A stretch of 47,521 bases of DNA from Chloroflexota bacterium (GTDB taxonomy: Bacteria; Chloroflexota; Dehalococcoidia; Lucifugimonadales; UBA3495), in NCBI GenBank assembly GCA_009840165.1, contig VXOG01000020.1, positions 1-47,521 on the forward strand. Reading direction: 5' to 3'. Each line of letters starts with the position of its first letter. The stretch's first letter is position 1. This document shows positions 35,709 through 44,889 of this stretch, piece after piece. The translations under genes were made by a program, and so were the position numbers. The notes beneath the pieces were generated by a model that was given only the letters and a program-made list of their open reading frames with translations, did no database searches and was not told the origin of the DNA.

Positions 35709-37259
35709 TTACTTACCTTCCTTGATGAAGTCGGCGACACGCTCGGCAATCATGATGGTGGTGGCGTTGGTGTTGGCGCGGATGACGTCAGGCATCACCG
35801 AGGCGTCCACGACTTTGAGATTCTGCATACCGTAAACGTTGCAATACTGGTCAACCACGGCATCCAGGTCGGAACCGGGTCCCATTTTGCAGGTGCCGGA
35901 CGAGTGGTGCTGGGTGTACGCGTTGCGGAGCATCCACTGATCCAGGGCCGCGTCTGAGGCCAGGTCCTCATCCGTTGGCGAAAGCCGTTCGGCGACGAAC
36001 TCTCGGAATGTGGGCTGCTGGGCAATCTGCAATCCGAGGCGCACTGCTGCTCGCATACGCTGGCGGTCCACCGGGTCGGAGAGGTAGTCGTAGAAAAGGT
36101 CGGGCTGCACGTGAGGGTCGGTAGAGGCAAGCCTCAGCTGGCCGGCGGTAGAGGCGTTTTGCAACGCGGCGCTGAAGCCGAAGTGGAAATCGTCGGTCTC
36201 GATGTTGACGCTCGCCGGGCGGTGTTCGCTGGTCATCAGGATGGGCGCCAGTTGGATATCCCCACGGGTGCCGGTCCCCTCGGGACTGTAGCGCAGACCG
36301 ACCTGGATGCTGGGAGAGTCCAGGTCGGGCGGGTCTCCAATCCCGCGGAACAGGCTGAACACGGCCGGGTGATCGCGCAGATTCTCGCCTACGCCGGTTA
36401 GTTCGTGAACCAGGGGAATGCCCATTTCGTGAAGGTGGTCGGCGGGTCCGACGCCCGAAAGCAGCAGTATCTGAGGGGATGCGATGGCTCCTCCGCTCAG
36501 GATGATCTGGTTACCGTATATCTCGAAAATGTCGTCGCCACTTTCAGCCTCGATGCCAATAGCCGTTTTGCCCTCGAATATGATGCGCCGCACTACTACG
36601 CTACCGCGCACGGTCAAGTTCAGGCGGTGCCGGGCCATGGACAAGTAGGTGAGGGATGTGCTCATGCGCACGCCGTCTATGTTGTTCAGCGGGCGGGCGG
36701 CGATGCCGTTGGAATCCGGGTGATTTTGGTCTGGGTCTTCGGGAAAGCCCAGGGCGCGACAGGTGTCGTAGAACGCCTCAGCTACGGGCAGCCACTCTTC
36801 CCGCTTGTAACGTCGCACCGGGATGGGGCCGCTGTCTCCATGAAAGTCGTCGCCAGCAAAGTCCAGGTCATTCTCCAGCCGGCGAAAATAAGGCAGTACC
36901 TTGGTGAAAGACCATTCGTCATTGCCCCAGATGGCCCAGTTGTCATAATCCTCAGGGACGCCGCGGAAGAGAACCTGGCCGTTGATGCTGCTGGACCCGC
37001 CCATGGCCTTGCCGCGAGGGATGATGATGGACTCTTCCTGTTGAGGTGTTCCCTTGGCCAGGTAGCCCCAACTATGGTCTCCGTAGGCAGAACGCCAAAC
37101 GTTGTTGCCTTGCTTCAAATCAACGGGCAGATGCTCAAAGTCGGGGTAATCCGGGCCAGCCTCCAAGAGCAGAACCGACACGTTCGGGTCTTCGGTAAGC
37201 CGGGAGGCGAGGGTACAACCGGCGGAACCGCCGCCCACTATGATGAAATCGTAGTTCAT
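35709..37259 (-). CDS. GMC family FAD-dependent oxidoreductase (choline/alcohol dehydrogenase type)
   Basis: FAD enzyme of the glucose-methanol-choline family that oxidises an alcohol. The 516-residue product starts with the ADP-binding fold DFIIVGGGSAGC and LLLEAG, then PRGKAMGGSSSING (GMC signature 1), GAIASPQILLLSGVGP (signature 2), and the active-site HHSSGTCKMG with its catalytic His, closing with NTNATTIMIAERVAD. No signal peptide, so cytosolic. AGAGG seven bases before the ATG supports the start. It lies 22 bases after a hypothetical gene and one base before fumC. Choline dehydrogenase is a common label, but the substrate cannot be read from sequence. Confidence 0.93.
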   Translation of the reverse strand: MNYDFIIVGGGSAGCTLASRLTEDPNVSVLLLEAGPDYPDFEHLPVDLKQGNNVWRSAYGDHSWGYLAKGTPQQEESIIIPRGKAMGGSSSINGQVLFRGVPEDYDNWAIWGNDEWSFTKVLPYFRRLENDLDFAGDDFHGDSGPIPVRRYKREEWLPVAEAFYDTCRALGFPEDPDQNHPDSNGIAARPLNNIDGVRMSTSLTYLSMARHRLNLTVRGSVVVRRIIFEGKTAIGIEAESGDDIFEIYGNQIILSGGAIASPQILLLSGVGPADHLHEMGIPLVHELTGVGENLRDHPAVFSLFRGIGDPPDLDSPSIQVGLRYSPEGTGTRGDIQLAPILMTSEHRPASVNIETDDFHFGFSAALQNASTAGQLRLASTDPHVQPDLFYDYLSDPVDRQRMRAAVRLGLQIAQQPTFREFVAERLSPTDEDLASDAALDQWMLRNAYTQHHSSGTCKMGPGSDLDAVVDQYCNVYGMQNLKVVDASVMPDVIRANTNATTIMIAERVADFIKEGK

Positions 37260-37281
37260 AAGAATCCTCTTTGGTCGGTCG

Positions 37282-37668
37282 TCACAACTCGCAGCAATCG
37301 AGCAGGCAGTTGAAGAAGTCCATGTCGTCGATGCCGCCGAGGTCTTCTCCGTGAACGTCGGTCAGGTGCTTCAGAATGCGGGGTGTATTCATTGGCACCA
37401 GCAGGGCGGTGGCGTTGATGCTGACAATGCCGATCATACGGTAGTCCTCGAAGCGGCCCCCTGCCTGGGCTTGGGGAGGGCACCGGAGACACCGCACGGT
37501 AATCTCGTCGTCCCGCGCGTCATACACCAAACGTATCACCGGCTCGCCGCGGTAACTTACGTCGTACATCTGGCCGTTCCCGAACCGATCCGGCCCGATG
37601 TGTTCCGCGTCAAGCCTGTTTTGCCAACCTTCGGGCGGAAAGACCACGCGGTTGCTGTCTTTGGGCAT
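37282..37668 (-). CDS. Hypothetical protein with CxxC and a Cys-rich C-terminus
   Basis: 128-residue soluble protein, not recognised. TGAGGTG nine bases before the ATG supports expression. It has RCLRCPP (a CxxC near residue 60) in the middle and ends in FNCLLDCCEL, so five cysteines in all, with a central beta-rich stretch (VIRLVYDARDDEITVRC). The cysteine arrangement could bind a metal or form disulfides, but nothing is shown. It is the first gene of the unit with the GMC oxidoreductase and fumC, so a link to that oxidation step is possible. Function unknown. Confidence 0.6.
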   Translation of the reverse strand: MPKDSNRVVFPPEGWQNRLDAEHIGPDRFGNGQMYDVSYRGEPVIRLVYDARDDEITVRCLRCPPQAQAGGRFEDYRMIGIVSINATALLVPMNTPRILKHLTDVHGEDLGGIDDMDFFNCLLDCCEL

Positions 37669-37792
37669 AGTCGCGCACCTCAGCGCCTCATGGCGCTGGT
37701 AATAAAAGGCTGCCTGATTTTAGCGCATTTGTCGCTGATCGTCCCACCGTCCGGTGAGTAAACGGGACACTTGCGCTGATGGTGGAACAAGA

Positions 37793-37821
37793 GTAGGGGC
37801 AGGTTGCAAACCCGCCCTTCC
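37793..37821. repeat. GTAGGGGC palindromic repeat, copy 2 (degenerate)
   Basis: Starts GTAGGGGCAGGTT and pairs with AACCCGCCCTTCC across a three-base loop with two mismatches and one G-T pair. It shares the GTAGGGGC end with copy 1 and likewise sits at a 3' end, downstream of gltD. Confidence 0.55.
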
Positions 37822-37848
37822 GTGTTTGTGCGGGGAAACTTTCGTCGG

Positions 37849-39300
37849 CTAGGCGTCGGCGGCGGAGCGGGGCAGGTGGCTGATGCCCGATGAAAGATAG
37901 TGATCTATGCCGCGGGCTACGTCGCGGCCCTCGGCAATGGCCCACACCACCAGGGACTGACCGCGTACCATGTCGCCGCCAGCGAACACGCCGGGAACCG
38001 ACGTCATCTTGTTCTCGTCCACTTTGACGTTGCCCCTAGCGTCCAGCTCTACGCCCAGTTGTTCCAACATACCGCCGTGTTCGGGATGGAGGAAGCCCAT
38101 GGCCAGCAACACCAGGTCGGCATCGACGGAAAATTCGCTCCCCGGCGCCTCCGACATCTGGAATCTTCCGTTTTCTCCCTTGGTCCAGTCCACCCGCACC
38201 GCGTGCAACTTGCTGACCTGGCCGTTTTCGCCCGTGAGAGACTTGGTGAGGATGTTGTAATCCCTAACGCCGCCCTCTTCATGTGCGCCAGAGGTCCGCA
38301 GGATCATGGGCCAAAGAGGCCAGGGGTTGTCGTCCGCACGGGTTTCGGGAGGTTCGGGGAGCAGCTCAAATTGATGCACGATCTCGGCGCCTTGGCGATG
38401 CGCGGTGCCCAGGCAGTCGGCGCCGGTGTCTCCGCCGCCGAGGATGATCACGCGCTTGCCTTCGGCGCTGATCTGGTCGTTGACGGTCTCGCCGGCCAGG
38501 GTGCGGTTCTGCTGAGGCAGGTATTCCATGGCGAAATGGACGCCGTCCAGTTCGCGCCCTGGCACGTCCAGATCCCTGGCGTGGGTGGAGCCGCCCGTGA
38601 GGCACACCGCGTCGTACTCCTCAAGCAGTTGCTCGGCAGGATAGTTGACCCCCACGTTGACGCCGGTACGGAACTCAATTCCTTCGGCCTCCATCAACTC
38701 AACGCGGCGACGAACGACGGATTTTTCGAGCTTGAAGTCCGGAATCCCCAGCATCAACAGGCCGCCGATGTAGTCGGCGCGTTCCAAAACGGTAACGGTG
38801 TGTCCGGCCCGGTTGAGTTGCTGGGCGGCGGCGAGGCCAGAAGGGCCACTGCCCACTACGGCGACGGTTTTGCCGGTGCGGGTTTCCGGGGGCATGGGTT
38901 TGATCCAGCCCTGCTCAAAGCCGCGGTCACTGATTTCCTTCTCGATGTATTCAATGGTCACCGGGTCGGCGTTGATGCTGAGGACGCACGACGCTTCGCA
39001 GGGGGCCGGGCAGATGCGTCCGGTGAACTCCGGGAAGTTATTGGTGGTCAGCAGCACTTCCAGCGCGCGCTCCCAGTTGTTCAAATACACTTGGTGGTTG
39101 AACTCGGGAATGACGTTGCCCAAAGGACAACCCATGTGGCAAAAGGGCACGGCGCAATCCATGCACCGGCCGCCCTGTTCGGTGGCTTGCTGATCAGTCC
39201 AGCGCTGGTAGTACTCCCGATAATCTCCGACACGCTCTGCCGGGGAGCGCCGGTCTGGGCCGTGGCGCCCAAACTCCATGAATCCGGTGACTTTGCCCAT
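37849..39300 (-). CDS. gltD: Glutamate synthase small (beta) subunit
   Basis: NADPH-oxidising flavin and iron-sulfur subunit that feeds electrons to GltB. The 483 residues carry N-terminal cysteine clusters CMDCAVPFCHMGCP and CPAPCEASC for two 4Fe-4S centres, the FAD motif VAVVGSGPSGLAAAQQL near 147-163, the NADPH motif VIILGGGDTGADC, and the C-terminal VFAGGDMVRGQSLVVWAI flavin motif. Length matches GltD. The ATG is two bases after the gltB stop, the normal gltBD order and tight spacing. GGAGG-type site lies within the gltB end only weakly. Related pyridine dehydrogenase subunits are excluded by the gltB neighbour. Confidence 0.96.
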   Translation of the reverse strand: MGKVTGFMEFGRHGPDRRSPAERVGDYREYYQRWTDQQATEQGGRCMDCAVPFCHMGCPLGNVIPEFNHQVYLNNWERALEVLLTTNNFPEFTGRICPAPCEASCVLSINADPVTIEYIEKEISDRGFEQGWIKPMPPETRTGKTVAVVGSGPSGLAAAQQLNRAGHTVTVLERADYIGGLLMLGIPDFKLEKSVVRRRVELMEAEGIEFRTGVNVGVNYPAEQLLEEYDAVCLTGGSTHARDLDVPGRELDGVHFAMEYLPQQNRTLAGETVNDQISAEGKRVIILGGGDTGADCLGTAHRQGAEIVHQFELLPEPPETRADDNPWPLWPMILRTSGAHEEGGVRDYNILTKSLTGENGQVSKLHAVRVDWTKGENGRFQMSEAPGSEFSVDADLVLLAMGFLHPEHGGMLEQLGVELDARGNVKVDENKMTSVPGVFAGGDMVRGQSLVVWAIAEGRDVARGIDHYLSSGISHLPRSAADA

Positions 39301-39302
39301 TA

Positions 39303-42300
39303 TTAAACCGTTACCAACTCTTCTGCTTGCCGTTGCGCGCGCTCCTGAAGCACCCGACGATAGTCCCTTGGCATCACCTTCCGGAAGTTGCCGATGCTGA
39401 CCCTCCAGTCGTTCAGAATACGCTGCGCCGGACCGCTGCCGGACCGCTCCAGGTGCTCGGTGAGGAGGCTATGCAGAAGGTCGATGTCCTCTTGTTCGGT
39501 GAGGTCTTCCAGGTCGGCCATCCCGTCGTTGAATCGGATGTGGAAGTCGCCGTCCGGGTCGTAAACGAAAGCAATGCCGCCGCTCATTCCGGCAGCGAAG
39601 TTGCGCCCGGCGCTCCCGATTACCGCGACAACGCCGCCGGTCATGTACTCGCAGCCGTGGTCACCGACACCCTCAACAACCGCGCGGGCTCCGCTGTTGC
39701 GGACGGCGAACCGCTCGCCGGCGCGTCCCCGTATGAACACATCGCCCCCGGTGGCACCGTACAGGGCCACGTTGCCGATGATGATGTTGTCCTCGGGCAC
39801 GAATCCTGATCCGGCAGGTGGGACGATGACGATGCGGCCACCGCCGATGCCCTTGCCCATGTAGTCGTTGGTGTCCCCGGCCAATCGCACGGAAACCCCC
39901 GGAGCGAGGAAAGCGCCGAAGCTCTGGCCCGCCGAGCCTTCCAGATTGATGTTGATCGTGCTGTCGGGCAAACCGTCCTCGCCGTACCTACGCGCCACTC
40001 GTCCGCTGAGCATAGCGCCCACCGTGCGATTGGAGTTGCGGATGGGCAGGTTGATGTTCACCTGGGTTCCGTGGTCGATGGCCGGCTGGGCTTGGGCGAT
40101 GAGCTGATGGTCAAGGGCTTTGTGCAGCCCGTGGTCTTGCTCGATGCAGCAATAAGTCTGGACCCGCTCGGCCCGGGCCGGGATGGTCAGCAGCTTCGAC
40201 AAATCTATCCCCGACGCCTTCCAGTGGTCAACGGCTGCGCGGGTTTCCAGTTTGTCAACTCGCCCAACCATTTCAGCGACGGTGCGGAAACCTAGTTCGG
40301 CCATAATCTCCCGCAACTCTTCTGCGACGAAGTAGAAGTAGTTGACCAGATGGCCCGGCTGACCGGCGAAGCGCTTGCGTAGTTCCGGGTCCTGGGTTGC
40401 GATACCGACGGAACATGTATTCAGGTGGCACTTTCGGAGCATGATGCAGCCGTTCACGATGAGGGCCGCCGTGGCCATGCCGAACTCTTCCGCTCCGAGC
40501 AACGCTGCGATGGCAACGTCCCGGCCGGTCTTCAACTGCCCGTCAGTTTGCACCACGATGCGTCCGCGCAGGTCGTTGGCCACCAGCACCTGTTGCGTTT
40601 CCGCCACACCCAGTTCCCAGGGAAGGCCGGCGTGCTTGATGGAAGACTCTGGCGACGCGCCGGTTCCGCCGTCATGCCCGCTGATCAACACCACGTCGCC
40701 GTGGCCCTTGGATACGCCGGCGGCGATGGTGCCGACCCCGACTTCTGAGACCAGCTTCACGTGGATGCGGGCCTCGGGGTTGATGTTCTTCAGGTCGTGG
40801 ATGAGTTGCGCCAGGTCCTCGATGGAGTAGATGTCATGATGCGGCGGCGGCGAAATCAACTCCACGCCCGGCGTGGTGTGCCTTACCCATCCTATGTACT
40901 CGTCCACCTTGTGGCCTGGAAGCTGTCCGCCCTCGCCGGGCTTGGAGCCCTGCGCCATCTTGATCTGAAGGTCGGTGGCGTTCACCAGGTAGTTGGGAGT
41001 AACGCCGAAACGGCCTGAGGCAACCTGCTTGATCGCGCTGGAGCGGTTGTCGCCGTTGTCATCCAGCGTGTAACGATGGAAATCCTCGCCGCCCTCGCCG
41101 GTGTTGCTGCGCGCTCCCAACTGGTTCATGGCGATAGCCATGGTCTCGTGCGCCTCGCGGCTGATGGAACCCAGCGAAATGGCGCCGGTGGCGAACCGCT
41201 TGACGATTTCGACAGCAGGCTCAACATCGTCAATAGAAATAGGCGCGCCGTCCTTGAATTCCAAGAGACCGCGCAGGGTCGCCATCTTACGGCTCTGGTC
41301 GTTCACTTCGTCGGCGAACTCGCGGTAGGCCCGCGGGTCGTTGGAGCGGGTGGCGTATTGCAACTTGGCGATGGCTTCCGGGTTCCACTGGTGGAATTCA
41401 CCGTGCCGGCGCCATTGGTACTGGCCGCCCATGTCCAGTTCTTGCATTCCGGGAACAAACGGGTCGTCAAAGGCAGAGCGGTGGCGCTGGAGGGTTTCCT
41501 CTTCTACGATGTCCAGCCCGATTCCCTGGATGCGCGAGGGTGTGCGTGTGAAATAACGCTCTACCAGGTCGTCGTCCAGGCCAATGGCCTCAAAAATCTG
41601 GGCGCCCCGGTAGGATTGCACCGTGGAAATGCCCATCTTGGACATCACCTTGAGGATACCCTTTTCGTTGGCCTTGATGAAGTTATAGACGGCGTAATCC
41701 GGTTTGGTGCCGTTCAGTTCGCCGCGCTCGGCCAGATCGCGCACCGACTCAAGGGCCAGATATGGGTTGATGCCGCCGGCGCCGTACCCGATGAGCAGGC
41801 AGAAGTGCTGCACCTCGCGGGGTTCGCCGGACTCTACGACCAGACCGACACGGGTGCGAGTTCCGGCGCGGGTCAAGTGATGGTGAACGGCGCTGGTGGC
41901 GAGCAGGCTGGGGATGGGCGCATGGTTGGCGTCCACGCCGCGATCGGACAGAATGATGACGTTCTTCCCGTCCTCGATTGCCTGAGACGCCGCTGCGCAA
42001 AGGTTATCCAGCGCTGATTGCAGCGAGCCTGTGTTGGCGTCAAAGATGGTGGACAGCGTTGCCGACGACAGACCGGGTAAGTCCAGCGCGCGGATTCGGG
42101 CCAGTTCTTCATCGGTGAGCAACGGGGACTTGAGGCGAAGTTGCCGGCAGTGCAGCGGCGTTTCTTCAAACAGGTTCTGTTCGCTGCCGACGAAAGCCTC
42201 CAGGGATGTGACCAGTTCCTCCCGTATTGCGTCCAGCGGCGGGTTGGAAACCTGCGCGAAGAGTTGCTTGAAGTAGTCGAACAGGGAACGGTTTTGGTCG

Positions 42301-43844
42301 GAAAGGACGGCCAGCGAGGCGTCGTTGCCCATGGAGCCGATGGCTTCGTAGCCGGCAGCCGCCATGGGCGTAGTGAGCATCCGCAATTCTTCGATGGTGT
42401 AGCCGAACGCCCTCTGCTGCTGGCGCAAATTATCGCCACCTACAGGCGGCTCAGCCGGAGTCTCCGGCAAATCTTCGAGAGCGACCTTGTTTTCCTTGAG
42501 CCATTCGCCGTAGGGCCGCTGGTTAGAGAGGGTGTGCTTAAGCTCTTCGTCGCCTATGATGCGTCCCTCGTCAAAGCTGACCAGGAACATCCGGCCCGGC
42601 TGTAGCCGGCCCTTTTCCTTGATGCTCTCTGGCGGGAGTTCCAACACGCCGGTCTCCGACGCCATGACGAGCTTGTCGTCGTGGGTGACGGTATAACGGA
42701 AAGGACGCAGTCCGTTGCGGTCCAGGACGGCGCAGACATCCTTGCCGTCGGTCGCCAGCATCATTGCGGGGCCGTCCCACGGTTCCATCATGCAGGAATG
42801 GAACTCGTAGAAGTCCTTCTTTTCCTGCGACATCGTTTCGTGCTGATCCCACGCTTCGGGAATCATCATCAGCATGGAGTGGGCCAGTTCGCGCCCGGTC
42901 ATCACCAGCAGTTCCAGCGCGTTGTCGAAACTGGCCGTGTCGCTGGCCATGGGGTCGCAGATGGGCGCCAACTTGTGGATGTCGTCGCCGTACAGCGGGG
43001 AACTGAACTGCTGCTCGCGGGCGTGCATCCAGTTGATGTTCCCGCGCAACGTGTTGATTTCGCCGTTGTGGGCCAGGTAGCGGTATGGGTGCGCCAACTT
43101 CCAGTGTCCCAGCGTATTGGTGCTGAAACGGGAATGCACGAGCGCAAAAGCCGATACCAGGGATTCGTCGTTCAGGTCCAGATAGAAGCCGGAAAGCTGA
43201 TACGAGACCAGCAGTCCTTTATAGACCACGGTGTTGCAACTCAGGCTACACACGTAGAAAAAGTCTGCGTCGTCTTCGGAGATGCCGGTCTCGAGTATCG
43301 TATTGGAGATGACCTTGCGAACGACGTAGAGCTTGCGTTCAAAAGCCGCCCGGTCCGGCGTGTTGGCCGCGCCTTTCCCCACGAAGAACTGTCTGATGGT
43401 AGGGCAGACGGCGCGGGCGTCGCGCCCAATCTGGGAATGATCCAAAGGAACGTCGCGCCAACCCAGGAAGGTCAGGCCTTCGTTGGCTACCACGTTCTCG
43501 ATATGCGAGGTGCACGTTGACACGGCGGCGTCATCCTGCGGCAGGAAAACCATTCCCACGCCGTACTCGCCCTCAGCGGGCAGAATTATTCCCTCTTCAT
43601 TGGCTGCCTTGCGGAAAAAGGCATCGGGCATCTGCACCAGGATACCGGCTCCGTCGCCGGTGTCCGGATCCGAACCGGACGCCCCCCGATGGCCCAAGTT
43701 GTCGAGCACTTGCAGGGATTCGGTGATGATGGAGTGCGTCTTGTCGCCCTTGATATTCGCTACCATGCCGACGCCGCAGGCGTCATGCTCTTGCTCCGGT
43801 GAGTATAAGCCACCGGACTGGGCCAGTTCTTTGAGCGAATTCAT
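39303..43844 (-). CDS. gltB: Glutamate synthase large (alpha) subunit
   Basis: Makes two glutamates from glutamine and 2-oxoglutarate, with ammonia channelled between active sites. The start was put at ATG 43844 with an AGGG site eight bases upstream; a GTG five codons earlier is the open-frame limit. The 1513 residues include the class II amidotransferase nucleophile Cys23 (HDACGVG), implying removal of a 22-residue propeptide, the central domain, the FMN-binding synthase domain (about 830-1250) with the 3Fe-4S cysteines in CIMLRKCHLNTC, and the C-terminal beta-helix rich in Gly. Followed directly by gltD. Confidence 0.97.
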   Translation of the reverse strand: MNSLKELAQSGGLYSPEQEHDACGVGMVANIKGDKTHSIITESLQVLDNLGHRGASGSDPDTGDGAGILVQMPDAFFRKAANEEGIILPAEGEYGVGMVFLPQDDAAVSTCTSHIENVVANEGLTFLGWRDVPLDHSQIGRDARAVCPTIRQFFVGKGAANTPDRAAFERKLYVVRKVISNTILETGISEDDADFFYVCSLSCNTVVYKGLLVSYQLSGFYLDLNDESLVSAFALVHSRFSTNTLGHWKLAHPYRYLAHNGEINTLRGNINWMHAREQQFSSPLYGDDIHKLAPICDPMASDTASFDNALELLVMTGRELAHSMLMMIPEAWDQHETMSQEKKDFYEFHSCMMEPWDGPAMMLATDGKDVCAVLDRNGLRPFRYTVTHDDKLVMASETGVLELPPESIKEKGRLQPGRMFLVSFDEGRIIGDEELKHTLSNQRPYGEWLKENKVALEDLPETPAEPPVGGDNLRQQQRAFGYTIEELRMLTTPMAAAGYEAIGSMGNDASLAVLSDQNRSLFDYFKQLFAQVSNPPLDAIREELVTSLEAFVGSEQNLFEETPLHCRQLRLKSPLLTDEELARIRALDLPGLSSATLSTIFDANTGSLQSALDNLCAAASQAIEDGKNVIILSDRGVDANHAPIPSLLATSAVHHHLTRAGTRTRVGLVVESGEPREVQHFCLLIGYGAGGINPYLALESVRDLAERGELNGTKPDYAVYNFIKANEKGILKVMSKMGISTVQSYRGAQIFEAIGLDDDLVERYFTRTPSRIQGIGLDIVEEETLQRHRSAFDDPFVPGMQELDMGGQYQWRRHGEFHQWNPEAIAKLQYATRSNDPRAYREFADEVNDQSRKMATLRGLLEFKDGAPISIDDVEPAVEIVKRFATGAISLGSISREAHETMAIAMNQLGARSNTGEGGEDFHRYTLDDNGDNRSSAIKQVASGRFGVTPNYLVNATDLQIKMAQGSKPGEGGQLPGHKVDEYIGWVRHTTPGVELISPPPHHDIYSIEDLAQLIHDLKNINPEARIHVKLVSEVGVGTIAAGVSKGHGDVVLISGHDGGTGASPESSIKHAGLPWELGVAETQQVLVANDLRGRIVVQTDGQLKTGRDVAIAALLGAEEFGMATAALIVNGCIMLRKCHLNTCSVGIATQDPELRKRFAGQPGHLVNYFYFVAEELREIMAELGFRTVAEMVGRVDKLETRAAVDHWKASGIDLSKLLTIPARAERVQTYCCIEQDHGLHKALDHQLIAQAQPAIDHGTQVNINLPIRNSNRTVGAMLSGRVARRYGEDGLPDSTININLEGSAGQSFGAFLAPGVSVRLAGDTNDYMGKGIGGGRIVIVPPAGSGFVPEDNIIIGNVALYGATGGDVFIRGRAGERFAVRNSGARAVVEGVGDHGCEYMTGGVVAVIGSAGRNFAAGMSGGIAFVYDPDGDFHIRFNDGMADLEDLTEQEDIDLLHSLLTEHLERSGSGPAQRILNDWRVSIGNFRKVMPRDYRRVLQERAQRQAEELVTV

Positions 43845-43949
43845 GGCTGTACCCTGCACGAAATAAAAGAAAAATCACCGGCAGGATGTGGAGAACAGAT
43901 CTCGACTCTGCTGGCGCAACGCGGCGTAGCGGCGCCGCCCAAAATAGAC

Positions 43950-43967
43950 TTGTGTAATATATCACAA
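43950..43967. promoter_or_regulatory. Palindromic operator-like site TTGTG-N8-CACAA upstream of gltB
   Basis: The 18-base sequence TTGTGTAATATATCACAA has arms TTGTG and CACAA and resembles the CRP/FNR-type pattern TGTGA-N6-TCACA (right half exact, left half one mismatch). It overlaps the proposed gltB -10, so a bound regulator would most likely repress gltB. Which protein binds, if any, is unknown. Confidence 0.45.
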
Positions 43968-43983
43968 ACTACGGGGATTGCAA
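43956..43983 (-). promoter_or_regulatory. Putative gltBD promoter
   Basis: Minus strand: -35 TTGCAA (43983-43978), 16-base spacer, -10 TATATT (43961-43956, five of six). The start near 43949 gives a leader of about 105 bases. The -35 is self-complementary and shared with the rsfS promoter. Confidence 0.45.
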
Positions 43984-44007
43984 GGAAAGTCATTCTCGCC
44001 TTATACT
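43978..44007 (+). promoter_or_regulatory. Putative rsfS promoter
   Basis: Plus strand: -35 TTGCAA (43978-43983), 18-base spacer, -10 TATACT (44002-44007, five of six). Predicted start near 44014, about 56 bases before the rsfS ATG. Confidence 0.45.
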
Positions 44008-44069
44008 CAACCCGACGGGGCCTCGGGCCGTGTTACCGCTCATGCTAGGACCAGATCGACTGCAACCGT

Positions 44070-44432
44070 ATGACTACCACTGACACTCTCAACCCTACCG
44101 AAGTTGCCCGTCTGGCCGTCGATGTGGCCGCCGAGAAGTTGGCCACCGATATCGTGATGATGGACCTGCGGCAGCTGGCCGTTTTTGCCGACTATTTTGT
44201 GGTAATGACTGCCGATTCCGTGCGCCAGATCGAGGCGCTGGAAGAGGACTTGACCAATGCTATGAAGGAAGCCGGGATCCCGCGGCATCACAGAGAGGGA
44301 ACCCCGGCATCCGGTTGGGTGCTGTTGGACTTCGCTGACGTGTTGATCCACATTTTCGGGCCGGAAGAGCGGGATTTCTTCGGCCTCGAACGGCTGTGGA
44401 GCCGCGCCCCTCAGGTGGTCAGGATTCTATAA
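44070..44432 (+). CDS. rsfS: Ribosomal silencing factor RsfS
   Basis: Binds ribosomal protein uL14 and blocks joining of the subunits when nutrients are short. The 120-residue length is usual. Diagnostic pattern: [21 protein letters not shown] near 37-57, [22 protein letters not shown] near 75-96, then [12 protein letters not shown], the family's C-terminal signature. The ribosome site is not obvious. It is divergent from gltB, with which it may share a -35 element, and its 3' end overlaps ndk on the other strand by 14 bases. Confidence 0.93.
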   Translation: MTTTDTLNPTEVARLAVDVAAEKLATDIVMMDLRQLAVFADYFVVMTADSVRQIEALEEDLTNAMKEAGIPRHHREGTPASGWVLLDFADVLIHIFGPEERDFFGLERLWSRAPQVVRIL

Positions 44433-44871
44433 TCCACTGGTCGGCGCTGCGAGTGTAGTTCAGCCCGCCGTCTTCGCCGAAGAACAGGCCAATCTCACGT
44501 TCGGCGGATTCCAGGCTGTCGGAGCCGTGAACGATGTTGCGCCCAATGTCAACCCCGAAGTCTCCCCGGATGGTGCCGGGCGACGCCTCGCCGGGGTTGG
44601 TCGCTCCCATGGTTTGCCGCGCCAGGGCAACCGCGTTGTTGGCCTCCCAGATCATCGCAACAATAGGGCCCGAAGTGATGAAGGACACCAGAGAGGCAAA
44701 AAATGGCCGGTCAACGTGTTCTGCGTAATGACGGCCGGCCAGTTCCTCATCCACCTGCATCAGGCGTATGGCGACCAGTTTGAGGCCCCGGCGTTCCAGC
44801 CGGGATATGACGTCCCCGATCAGGCCGCGCTGCACGCCGTCGGGTTTAATTGCAACGAAGGTTCGTTCCAT
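44419..44871 (-). CDS. ndk: Nucleoside diphosphate kinase
   Basis: Balances nucleoside triphosphate pools by phosphate transfer through His. The 150 residues match the family: [16 protein letters not shown] at the start, [15 protein letters not shown] near 55-69, [18 protein letters not shown] near 88-105, and the active-site His115 in NIVHGSDS. The sequence ends normally with the EIGLFF helix and a short tail. AGGAG lies 12 bases before the ATG, a rather long spacing. It follows tsaB by 18 bases, so it is likely the last gene of the thiL-tsaE-tsaB-ndk unit, and overlaps the rsfS 3' end. Confidence 0.96.
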   Translation of the reverse strand: MERTFVAIKPDGVQRGLIGDVISRLERRGLKLVAIRLMQVDEELAGRHYAEHVDRPFFASLVSFITSGPIVAMIWEANNAVALARQTMGATNPGEASPGTIRGDFGVDIGRNIVHGSDSLESAEREIGLFFGEDGGLNYTRSADQWIIES

Positions 44872-44889
44872 TGGGTTGATGATCTCCTG

